From: Kofleriaceae bacterium
Lineage (GTDB): Bacteria > Myxococcota_A > Polyangia > Haliangiales > Haliangiaceae
DNA: 6,984 bases
Reading direction: 5' to 3'
Assembly: GCA_016763395.1 (NCBI GenBank)
Contig: JAESTW010000749.1
Span: forward strand, 1-6,984
Below, piece after piece: positions 1-6,206 of this stretch (its first letter is position 1; each line of letters starts with the position of its first letter). The notes below the pieces were generated by a model, which worked only from the letters and a program-made list of their open reading frames with translations, was not told the origin of the DNA and searched no databases. A program made the translations under genes and the position numbers.

Positions 1-1780
1 CTTGTGAGTTCTGCCTTGAGGCATGCACGATCTCGTAGCGTAACTGGTGTACGATTTCGGCATCGTGTCCCAAAGCACTCAACTCCTCAAGTACCGACTT
101 GCTCTCTAGCCGAGCTTTAAACAGTTGTCCGGCGACGCTATCCCTTCTTGAAGCGAGAGCACGGGCAGTCTCCTCCTGCACCGGGCTAAGCTGAACAAAA
201 CTCAGGATTTCCAGGGCCAATCCGCTCTCCTCTGCTTGCCCGGAGTGCAAGAGCTTCAGTGCCCGCACGCGGGACTTGTCCGAAACGGTATCGCCGTCTC
301 CCAAACGCAAACGCAGAGCAAGCCGCAATTGTGGGGCTAGCTTGATGCACCGAGTCAGCGCGTCAAGAAGCTCTTCAACCGCATCCACCTTCGCGTGTTG
401 CCTCAGCCTCTCAAGCAGTGCCAGCGCATTGCTCTGTTCACGTCGGTCTGTACTGCGCAGTCGTTTTCGCAAACTCAGCAAGTCTCGTTCACTCACAAAT
501 CGCAGAGCTAGGGCATGCGAATCCATCCCTCGACTGGTAGTTGCCAACTCAGTCACCGCGTACTCGGCGAAATGCCGCCACAGATGGATCGCAACAAGTA
601 GCCATACTCCGGCTGCAGCGAGGAGCAGGAGCGTAAACACCGTCGGCCAAACGATGACAAGCGAAGCCGCCAGTCCACCGAATATAGCGCCTGAGCGTTT
701 GGCAATCCCACCAACCAGTCCGGCCACGCGTCCCCGGATGTTCTGAGGTAACAAGTTCTGTATGAGTTGCTCTGCCGGGTTTTGAATTGCGGTGTCCAAT
801 ATACGAGTCAGGGCTTGTCCGGCGACAATCCACGCAAGCTCGTCCCTCCATCCTACTCCCATGGCAACCATCAGGGCTCCCAGTGGCGCAATGACTAGCA
901 ATACGCCAATGCCCACACGGCGCGACAACCAGGGAGCGATCGTGATTTGCGCAAAGAGAGCCACAACTTGGACATAGGCACGAAACTCACCAAAGAAGCC
1001 CGCGAGTTCAACCTCGGAGGAGTACTCTGCCGCTGCGCTGACACCCAAGAGGTAGTACATTATCGGAGCGAAAACCCCGGCGCAGGCTACCAAGATCGCT
1101 AGCCACTTGGCCAAGGGACGTTGCCAAAGTAGTGACAGACCTGCTTTCGCCCCTCTGGCCCTAGTCCGGGATGCAATGAGGGCGACCCGTTTGTCCGGTG
1201 CGTACCGTAGCAGCTGCGAAGCCCCAGACACCAGAACAAGTAGTACAAGCGCAGCCCCCAAGGGGCCCGTCACACCAAAGAAAAGAGCCAATGGCCCGAC
1301 AAAAATCGCCCCCAAAGCAGCACCACAGCCGTTGGCTGCCACCACCCAAGGCAAGAGCTTACGAGCTTCGCGAGCCGTAAAGCGATCGGCGATGACAACC
1401 CAGAGTAGCAATTCTAAAGCGCCGCCAACTTGCTTGCCCACGATCAATAGCGCGACTGCACTAGCCCGAGGGAAGTCCGACGTGGCAACCAGAAGAACTC
1501 CGATAATTGCGACACCAATATAACTGACGAAACACAAAAGCTGACCGCGATCTCGACGGTCAGCAAGTGCTCCAACCCACCACAAAACCACCATCGACAC
1601 CGCTGACGACGCCGCAAATGCGGTTCCTAAATGACGGCTTCCCACACGACTTAAAAAGAGCGCATCGGCGCTACTGAGCAAGAGGGCCAGCGCCGCGCCG
1701 ATCCCGAACGCGCAAGCTAGAGCCGCCCAAGAGCGTCTGCGATGCCCCAGATGAGGCCAATGCTGATTGGCATCTTTCAA
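1..1780 (-). CDS. 12-TM MFS/TLC-like transporter with helical C-terminal extension (partial, C-terminus off the left edge)
   Basis: An uninterrupted minus-strand reading frame enters from the left edge and gives 593 codons, with no stop in the window. Residues about 17-405 form some 12 hydrophobic helices, e.g. CAFGIGAALALLLSS and VFTLLLLAAAGVWLLVAI. A conserved-looking stretch between helices 10 and 11 (about residues 325-365) holds DTAIQNP, then LPQNIRGRVAGLVGGIAKR. This layout recalls the MFS fold and the related ATP/ADP (nucleotide) translocase family, which in some bacteria carries HEAT-like domains; the substrate cannot be read. From about residue 405 the chain is soluble and rich in Leu/Ala/Arg/Glu helices (e.g. 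SNALALLERLRQHAKVDAV), possibly HEAT-like. The start is uncertain. TTG at 1780 is the first possible start after an in-frame TAG at 1787-1789 and keeps helix 1, but it has no Shine-Dalgarno sequence. The first in-frame ATG falls inside helix 2. The gene is divergent from the transglutaminase gene. Membrane transporter: fairly sure; family: moderate. Confidence 0.8.
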   Translation of the reverse strand, partial: MKDANQHWPHLGHRRRSWAALACAFGIGAALALLLSSADALFLSRVGSRHLGTAFAASSAVSMVVLWWVGALADRRDRGQLLCFVSYIGVAIIGVLLVATSDFPRASAVALLIVGKQVGGALELLLWVVIADRFTAREARKLLPWVVAANGCGAALGAIFVGPLALFFGVTGPLGAALVLLVLVSGASQLLRYAPDKRVALIASRTRARGAKAGLSLLWQRPLAKWLAILVACAGVFAPIMYYLLGVSAAAEYSSEVELAGFFGEFRAYVQVVALFAQITIAPWLSRRVGIGVLLVIAPLGALMVAMGVGWRDELAWIVAGQALTRILDTAIQNPAEQLIQNLLPQNIRGRVAGLVGGIAKRSGAIFGGLAASLVIVWPTVFTLLLLAAAGVWLLVAIHLWRHFAEYAVTELATTSRGMDSHALALRFVSERDLLSLRKRLRSTDRREQSNALALLERLRQHAKVDAVEELLDALTRCIKLAPQLRLALRLRLGDGDTVSDKSRVRALKLLHSGQAEESGLALEILSFVQLSPVQEETARALASRRDSVAGQLFKARLESKSVLEELSALGHDAEIVHQLRYEIVHASRQNSQ

Positions 1781-1790
1781 GTCCGACTAT

Positions 1791-1985
1791 GCTAGCCCGC
1801 ATCGGTCACGAGAAATCGTTGTGAGCCAGCAAATGTTGAGTGATATCCGGAGCGCGCCCACAGCGAACGATTGAACTGTGTCTGGATACAGTGATTGAGA
1901 GAGCGCGGACGCCGAAGCCCATAAGCCCGGAGATTGCCAACAGTTGCCTGGCGCAGCAGAATTGTCGTGACCGATGCGGGCTAGC
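1791..1985. repeat. Long imperfect inverted repeat (MITE-like or structured element) in the divergent intergenic region
   Basis: The outer arms, 1791-1811 and 1965-1985, are perfect 21-bp reverse complements (left arm begins GCTAGCCCGC). Complementarity continues inward in patches. Positions 1813-1817 pair mostly with 1959-1963. Positions 1825-1837 (GCCAGCAAATGTTG region) pair with 1939-1953 with one indel and one mismatch. Positions 1875-1882 pair with 1885-1892. The whole could fold as one hairpin of about 195 nt. It has no convincing coding frame. No target-site duplication is visible outside the arms, although the arm ends contain the self-complementary GCTAGC, so a CTAG duplication would be hidden. 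It could be a decayed miniature inverted-repeat element, a structured leader or small RNA, or a regulatory region. It fills most of the 264 bp between the two divergent genes and ends 10 bp from the transporter's TTG. The remainder of that gap (1986-2044) holds only the sites listed separately. Confidence 0.75.
1875..1892. promoter_or_regulatory. Near-palindrome with CTGT-N8-ACAG spacing (operator candidate or hairpin tip)
   Basis: The 18 bp ACTGTGTCTGGATACAGT pair in 7 of 8 positions around a TG centre; the eighth is a G-T. The CTGT-N8-ACAG core has the spacing of the enterobacterial LexA box. That box is not the one known for myxobacteria or most other deltaproteobacteria, so SOS control is not claimed. 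The site lies near the middle of the long inverted repeat, so it may simply be the tip of that hairpin. It sits between two divergent genes, where an operator could act on both. Confidence 0.35.
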
Positions 1986-2018
1986 GAAAACCGAGGCAAA
2001 CACCAAGAAAGCACACTC

Positions 2019-2030
2019 CCTTGCGCAAGG
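2019..2030. promoter_or_regulatory. Perfect 12-bp palindrome upstream of the transglutaminase gene
   Basis: CCTTGCGCAAGG is fully self-complementary and ends 14 bp before the ATG at 2045, just outside the long inverted repeat. The position would suit a repressor site or a small leader structure. No promoter boxes of good quality could be placed around it, so a role in regulation is inference only. Confidence 0.3.
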
Positions 2031-2036
2031 CGTATC

Positions 2037-2040
2037 GGAG
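2037..2040 (+). promoter_or_regulatory. Possible Shine-Dalgarno (GGAG) for the ATG at 2045
   Basis: GGAG lies 4 nt before the ATG at 2045, slightly closer than usual. It favours that start over the in-frame GTG at 2075 and ATG at 2081, neither of which has an obvious Shine-Dalgarno. The ATG at 2081 would nevertheless give a more typical signal peptide (MRNWRQALALSG). The start therefore stays open between 2045 and 2081. Confidence 0.4.
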
Positions 2041-2044
2041 CTAG

Positions 2045-3802
2045 ATGCCCTTTGCGGTTTTTGCGGCTACACTTGTGACTATGCGGAATTGGCGCCAGGC
2101 ACTGGCTTTGAGTGGACTCGTATTGGCCGGTGGCGGATTTGCCTTGGCCAATGCACAATCTCGCAGCACTCCGGTATTGCATGAAGATATCGTAGTACCG
2201 CTGTCGGAGACTGAACGTACGGCAAAACGTATCGAGGAGGGAACCCCGGTGATTGGCCCCTTGCCCAAAGCGCAACAAAACCCGACCGCCATCGCCGCCC
2301 AAGACAAGCTCTTGCCCAAACCCGAATCCTCTACGCGCCAAGGAAGTCAGGAAGTGATTCATGGACGAAAAGAATTCGGCGTCGACAGACAGACCGAATC
2401 GAGTCTCGACTACTCCACGGAAGCAGACGACACCCTGAGATATATTGGCGTGTACAATCCGTCGATCGTGCCCTTCAAACGCATGAGTGCAATGGACTCT
2501 GTCCGAAGTGACTACACCCTCTTCGCTTCTCAAAGTGCTACCAGTGATTTAGAGATTGGCAACTCGCCGCGCGCCAATCACGACCTTTTTTGGGGTTCAA
2601 TCATGGTTGACTTGGTACCAGGAGAGGACGTACCGATAGCCTCCGTTGCCCCGGACATGCGCATTTTGTCGTACGAAACAACACCGAGCGTTAGCCTTAG
2701 TTTCTCCCGGGATATCAGTGACAACTATTTCTTACGAACCGACGAGACCGGTAAACGCGGTATCTACAGGGTCGTTTTCTTGGTTGAGGCCTCTCCCACC
2801 TACTTCGCTCCCACCATTCCCAAGAAACTACTGATACGAGATATTCCTATAGGCCACATCCCGCCGCTTCCGGCCAATGTCCGCAAGGTGGCGGCGAAGG
2901 TTCTCGATCAAATGCGTCTGCACAGCGATATGAGCGTGAGTGATGCACTCAATAAGCTAGTGTACTATTTCCGATCCTTCGACGCCAAAGCGCCACCGCC
3001 ACGTTCCGGCGACATCTACTTCGACCTGTATTCGAGTCAGGCTGGTGTATGCCGGCATCGCTCCTTTGCGTTTATGATTACTGCCAATGCGCTGGGAATC
3101 CCAACCCGCTATGTCACCAACGAAGCTCACGCCTGGGTTGAAGTTTGGTTGCCGGTGTCAAAGTGGATCCGAATCGACCTCGGCGGCGCAGCGTCTACCC
3201 TCGACATTCAAAACGTTTCCGGCAAAACCATGTACCGACCTCGTGGCGATTCCCCCTTTGCCAAGCCTGAGTCGTACAACGACAATTATAGTCGACTCAA
3301 CGGTGATATTCGCGGACTGCGTCCCGATCAAATTGCCGAGCGACAAGAGGTGTACAAAAGTGAAAACAGTGACAACGCCAACGGGTCCTTCTTTGGTGTG
3401 GATGATGATCATCAACCGGACGGCGAGGCATCTGATGCTCCGCTAACAGGCCCAGGCTCTGGCCTACCCTCGGTTCCTGATGAGGAGCTAGCGGGCAAGA
3501 CGCCCACCCAAGCTCGAGTACTCTCCGTCTCAAACGTTGGGTATCGCGGCGACACCATCGCGATCTCAGGGGTCGTAGAAGACCGGAGTGGATTGCCACT
3601 GGCTGGCCTCCGTATCGATGTCTTCTTGGCTCCTGCGGGCAACGAGGGCAATGATTCCCTTTTAGTCGGCCGTGGTATCGCCGACAAAAAAGGATATATT
3701 GAGGCGCAAATTGAGTTGCCTTTGGAGCTCAACACTCAGCTCTACGAAGTTTTTATTAGTACTCCAGGCAACGACCAGTATCAGCCATCCGTTTCATTTT
3801 AG
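2045..3802 (+). CDS. Exported transglutaminase-like domain protein with C-terminal Ig-like domain
   Basis: This 585-residue protein begins with an export signal: basic RNWRQ, hydrophobic LALSGLVLAGGGFAL, then ALANA before QS, which fits signal peptidase cleavage after residue 37. If the ATG at 2081 is the true start, the mature protein is unchanged. Residues about 180-270 are a beta-rich region of unknown family. Residues about 275-385 match the transglutaminase-like (papain-fold) core: Cys336 in AGVCRHRSFAF, His362 in NEAHAWVEVWLP and Asp378 in IRIDLGG form the expected triad. Such domains act as cysteine peptidases or acyl transferases on proteins or peptides; the substrate here is unknown. 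A polar, acidic linker (about 400-490) leads to a beta-sandwich-like segment (about 491-585, with GDTIAISGVVEDRSGLPLAG and IADKKGYIEAQIELP) resembling Ig-like or carboxypeptidase-regulatory repeats. The location is probably periplasmic or extracellular. nadE follows after 15 bp with no terminator between, so co-transcription is likely. The domain call is firm; the role is not. Confidence 0.9.
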   Translation: MPFAVFAATLVTMRNWRQALALSGLVLAGGGFALANAQSRSTPVLHEDIVVPLSETERTAKRIEEGTPVIGPLPKAQQNPTAIAAQDKLLPKPESSTRQGSQEVIHGRKEFGVDRQTESSLDYSTEADDTLRYIGVYNPSIVPFKRMSAMDSVRSDYTLFASQSATSDLEIGNSPRANHDLFWGSIMVDLVPGEDVPIASVAPDMRILSYETTPSVSLSFSRDISDNYFLRTDETGKRGIYRVVFLVEASPTYFAPTIPKKLLIRDIPIGHIPPLPANVRKVAAKVLDQMRLHSDMSVSDALNKLVYYFRSFDAKAPPPRSGDIYFDLYSSQAGVCRHRSFAFMITANALGIPTRYVTNEAHAWVEVWLPVSKWIRIDLGGAASTLDIQNVSGKTMYRPRGDSPFAKPESYNDNYSRLNGDIRGLRPDQIAERQEVYKSENSDNANGSFFGVDDDHQPDGEASDAPLTGPGSGLPSVPDEELAGKTPTQARVLSVSNVGYRGDTIAISGVVEDRSGLPLAGLRIDVFLAPAGNEGNDSLLVGRGIADKKGYIEAQIELPLELNTQLYEVFISTPGNDQYQPSVSF

Positions 3803-3817
3803 TGCTACCGTGACCTC

Positions 3818-5479
3818 GTGAAGATTGCGCTTGTCCAAGAAAGTCCGGTTATTGGCGATGTACAGGGCAATGTCCGTCTCTTGCAAGCAGCGATTTCGAG
3901 CGCGGCGGACAGAGGCGCAGATCTCGCGGTATGTTGTGAGTTGGCAATCACCGGATACCCCCCTCGTGACTATCTCGATCGTCGAGAATTCATACTAGAG
4001 CAGCGCGCAGCACTTGATTCTCTGGCCGGCGCTTGCGCAATCCCAACACTTGTAGGATTCATTGACCATAGGGAAATCTCTGGTCATTTGCATCTCTTCA
4101 ATGCAGCCGCCTGCATCGAAGATGGCCGGGTAGTCGACATCGTGCACAAAACGCTACTGCCGACCTACGACGTCTTTGACGAACGGCGCTATTTCACTCC
4201 AGGCGCAAAGCGAAAACTGACAACACTAGCAGGGCTGCGCATCGGCGTTTCAATCTGCGAAGACATTTGGAACGACAAGGAGTATTGGAGCGCACTCCGA
4301 TACGACATCGACCCGCTAGAAGAACTCGTAGCGATGAAGCCCGACATTCTGATTAATCTCAGTGCGTCTCCCTACTCGGCGAATAAACCGGCGACACGGC
4401 GCAAGCTCTTGCAAGCCCAGGCCAGAAAATGCAAGTTGCCACTAGTCATGGTGAACCAAATTGGCGCTCATGACGATCTAGTTTTCGACGGTGGCTCGAT
4501 GGCCTTTGACTCATCCGGGCAAGTCGTTGCCCGCTGCTCTGAGTTCTCCACCGACTGCCTTCTCGTCGACTTCGACAAAGACAGCCATGAGCTCTCGGGA
4601 CCGGCGGGCAATGCTGACGATCTGAGCGAAACCTGCGAAACCCAGTCTGGCCTAAACGCCCTCATACTGGGCCTCAAAGACTACTGCAGAAAATGTGGGT
4701 TCTCCAGTGTCATCCTCGGGCTCTCTGGCGGAATCGACTCAGCACTCACCGCCGCGATAGCGAGTGCAGCACTCGGCCCAGACAAGGTCTATGCGGTCGC
4801 GTTACCCTCCAAGTATTCATCAGAACATTCCCTAGACGACGCCGAAGAGCTTGCCCGAAATATGGGAATCCACTACCAAGTCATCTCGATCGAAGACACT
4901 GTCGATGCTATCGAGCGAAGTCTCGCGCCGGCTTTTGCCGACTGCCAAGAGGATGTCACCGAGGAAAACATTCAAGCGCGAGCACGTGGAATTATTCTGA
5001 TGGCATTGTCGAATAAGTTCGGGCATCTGCTTCTCAACACGGGCAACAAGAGCGAAGTCGCAGTGGGCTACTGCACACTCTACGGTGACATGTGTGGTGG
5101 GTTGAGCGTGCTCAGTGACGTTTTCAAAACAGAAGTGTACCGGATGTCAAACGAAATCAATCGACGCGCTGGTCGTGCGGTCATTCCCGAATCAACCATC
5201 ACAAAAGCGCCAAGCGCCGAACTGCGCCCCGGACAGGTCGACCAAGACAGCCTGCCCCCTTACGAGCTTCTCGACTCGCTTTTGCAGCGCTATATCGAAG
5301 ACCACGAATCGGCAGCGTCACTCTACAATGACTTCGACAGAGAGACCGTCGATCGAGTATTGCAGCTTGTCCGACGGTCCGAATTCAAACGCTACCAGCT
5401 CGCCCCAGGAATCAAAATCCGCTCAAAGGCCTTTGGCCCCGGACGCAGAATGCCGCTAGCACACCGCAGCCGCTGTTAG
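3818..5479 (+). CDS. nadE: Glutamine-dependent NAD+ synthetase
   Basis: This 553-residue cytoplasmic enzyme makes NAD+ from deamido-NAD+ (NaAD), ATP and glutamine, the last step of NAD+ synthesis. The N-terminal half (about 1-260) is a nitrilase-type glutaminase that frees ammonia. Its catalytic triad is visible as Glu41 (CCELAITGYPPRDYL), Lys111 (HKTLLPTYDVFDE) and Cys147 (GVSICEDIWND). The C-terminal half (about 275-545) is the synthetase, with the ATP-pyrophosphatase loop SGGIDS at 303-308, LNTGNKSEVAVGYCTLYGD at 407-424 and the PSAELRPGQVDQDSLPPYE region near 465-483. The length fits the shorter bacterial two-domain form rather than the longer actinobacterial or eukaryotic one. The GTG start is set by the canonical family N-terminus MKIALVQ, yet no Shine-Dalgarno precedes it. 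It follows the transglutaminase gene by 15 bp, so translation may depend on that gene. It converges on the AgmX/PglI-like gene. Confidence 0.97.
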   Translation: MKIALVQESPVIGDVQGNVRLLQAAISSAADRGADLAVCCELAITGYPPRDYLDRREFILEQRAALDSLAGACAIPTLVGFIDHREISGHLHLFNAAACIEDGRVVDIVHKTLLPTYDVFDERRYFTPGAKRKLTTLAGLRIGVSICEDIWNDKEYWSALRYDIDPLEELVAMKPDILINLSASPYSANKPATRRKLLQAQARKCKLPLVMVNQIGAHDDLVFDGGSMAFDSSGQVVARCSEFSTDCLLVDFDKDSHELSGPAGNADDLSETCETQSGLNALILGLKDYCRKCGFSSVILGLSGGIDSALTAAIASAALGPDKVYAVALPSKYSSEHSLDDAEELARNMGIHYQVISIEDTVDAIERSLAPAFADCQEDVTEENIQARARGIILMALSNKFGHLLLNTGNKSEVAVGYCTLYGDMCGGLSVLSDVFKTEVYRMSNEINRRAGRAVIPESTITKAPSAELRPGQVDQDSLPPYELLDSLLQRYIEDHESAASLYNDFDRETVDRVLQLVRRSEFKRYQLAPGIKIRSKAFGPGRRMPLAHRSRC

Positions 5480-5495
5480 CAGCGCTAACCGCGGC
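5469..5495. terminator. Hairpin shared by convergent gene ends (possible bidirectional terminator)
   Basis: GCCGC (5469-5473) pairs with GCGGC (5491-5495), and GTTAGC (5475-5480) with GCTAAC (5484-5489), around the loop AGC. One T-C mismatch separates the two stems, giving 11 pairs in 27 nt. The nadE stop codon lies inside the stem and the last base of the opposite gene's stop touches its edge. Neither strand has a T-run after the stem, so it is not a classic intrinsic terminator. It may still end transcription, or protect the 3' ends, from both directions. Confidence 0.5.
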
Positions 5496-6106
5496 TAAAA
5501 GCTAAGGTCAAAGGGAAGTGTCACTACAGTCTCGCCTCCCGTAGAGGGAAAGTTCATGCCCCGAACCACGCGTCCCAAGCAGTCGTAGAGACCGTGTTTA
5601 ATGAGATAGCTCGGCGCGCGCACTCTAACTTTGGTGGCGTTTCCCTGCGCTGAAACCAAGAACTTCAATGTAATTTTAGCGGCGAGTTCCGCCTGGCCCC
5701 GGGCATCACCAATGCAACGAGACAGTTTACCCTCACGAGCTGAAACGCCTTGATTGATCTCGTCCTGCCGCAAACTACGAACCTCGCCAGACGAATTGAA
5801 GTCCATCGCCTGTGCCGATTTACGTACCGCCGGCCCCCGCCATACTAACTTCCGATCCGCCGCACTCAACTCGACTCGCTCGTCGATGATCTGCAAGCCC
5901 GAGTCATTGGTCTTTCCCTTGGCCCGGCGGCGGCGTTTGCGTTTGCCCTTCCGGGTTCCGGCCTCCTCGATAGCTCCTGCATCCAACTCCACCACCGCCA
6001 CACTCTCCTTCGCCTGCCCCTGCCACGGCTTGGACACTGCCAGATAGGTAGCGCCCGCTCCCACAGTCAACCCCACAAAAACTCCAACAACGAACGGCGA
6101 TTTCAC
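5495..6106 (-). CDS. Membrane-anchored protein with AgmX/PglI C-terminal (TonB-like) domain
   Basis: This 203-residue protein has a single N-terminal hydrophobic segment (about 4-24, FVVGVFVGLTVGAGATYLAV) that should anchor it in the inner membrane with the rest in the periplasm. A strongly basic run follows at 52-65 (RKGKRKRRRRAKGK), then a linker. Residues about 114-203 resemble the AgmX/PglI C-terminal domain, a TonB-C-like fold. INQGVSAREGKLSRC fits its opening helix, ITLKFLVSAQGNATKVRV its strands, and YDCLGRVVRGMNFPSTGG with TVVTLPFDL its end. Cys131 and Cys176 sit where this family often has a conserved pair that could form a disulfide. Unlike the myxobacterial motility protein AgmX, there are no extra N-terminal domains, so a motility role is not implied. 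It starts at GTG (6106) without a visible Shine-Dalgarno. It is convergent with nadE and divergent from the CPBP gene. Confidence 0.85.
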   Translation of the reverse strand: MKSPFVVGVFVGLTVGAGATYLAVSKPWQGQAKESVAVVELDAGAIEEAGTRKGKRKRRRRAKGKTNDSGLQIIDERVELSAADRKLVWRGPAVRKSAQAMDFNSSGEVRSLRQDEINQGVSAREGKLSRCIGDARGQAELAAKITLKFLVSAQGNATKVRVRAPSYLIKHGLYDCLGRVVRGMNFPSTGGETVVTLPFDLSF

Positions 6107-6138
6107 AGTCTGGACGCTAGCACAGTTGCATCAAATTA

Positions 6139-6173
6139 GGGGCTAGCCCCCAATATTGGTAGCCCCAATATTG
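6139..6173. promoter_or_regulatory. Tandem repeat and palindrome cluster in the divergent intergenic region
   Basis: Two direct copies of TAGCCCC(C)AATATTG occur at 6144-6158 and 6160-6173, a 16-bp period. The first overlaps the perfect palindromes GGGGCTAGCCCC (6139-6150) and CCAATATTGG (6150-6159). GGGGCTA at 6139-6145 can also pair with TAGCCCC at 6160-6166. The cluster sits in the 100-bp gap between divergent starts at 6106 and 6207, which suits an operator reached from both sides. No strong -35/-10 pair was found. The rest of the gap shows nothing else clear. Confidence 0.45.
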
Positions 6174-6206
6174 AAGACTCGGCCCATCCTGCCGTAGTGT
6201 TGACCG

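Noticed and set aside
276..1523. Plus-strand open frames (276-746, 792-977, 1107-1523)
   Set aside because: They lie antisense to the transporter gene, are Ser/Arg/Pro-rich with no domain features, and look like shadows of its codon pattern.
1791..1985. Integron attC site
   Set aside because: The inverted structure is suggestive, but the required RYYYAAC and GTTRRRY core sites are not at the ends, and no integrase or cassette genes are present.
1791..1985. Confirmed transposon insertion
   Set aside because: No transposase and no clear target duplication outside the arms; the CTAG shared by both ends is part of the repeat itself.
1840..2184. Plus-strand 114-codon frame across the intergenic repeat
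   Set aside because: Most of it is the inverted repeat and the rest overlaps the signal-peptide region of the transglutaminase gene in another frame; the composition is not protein-like.
1787..2533. 248-codon minus-strand open frame
   Set aside because: It lies mostly antisense to the transglutaminase gene, has no recognisable domain or start context, and its 3' end runs through the inverted repeat.
3403..3414. Palindrome TGATGATCATCA
   Set aside because: It lies inside the acidic linker coding region (Asp-Asp-His codons) and is explained by codon repetition.
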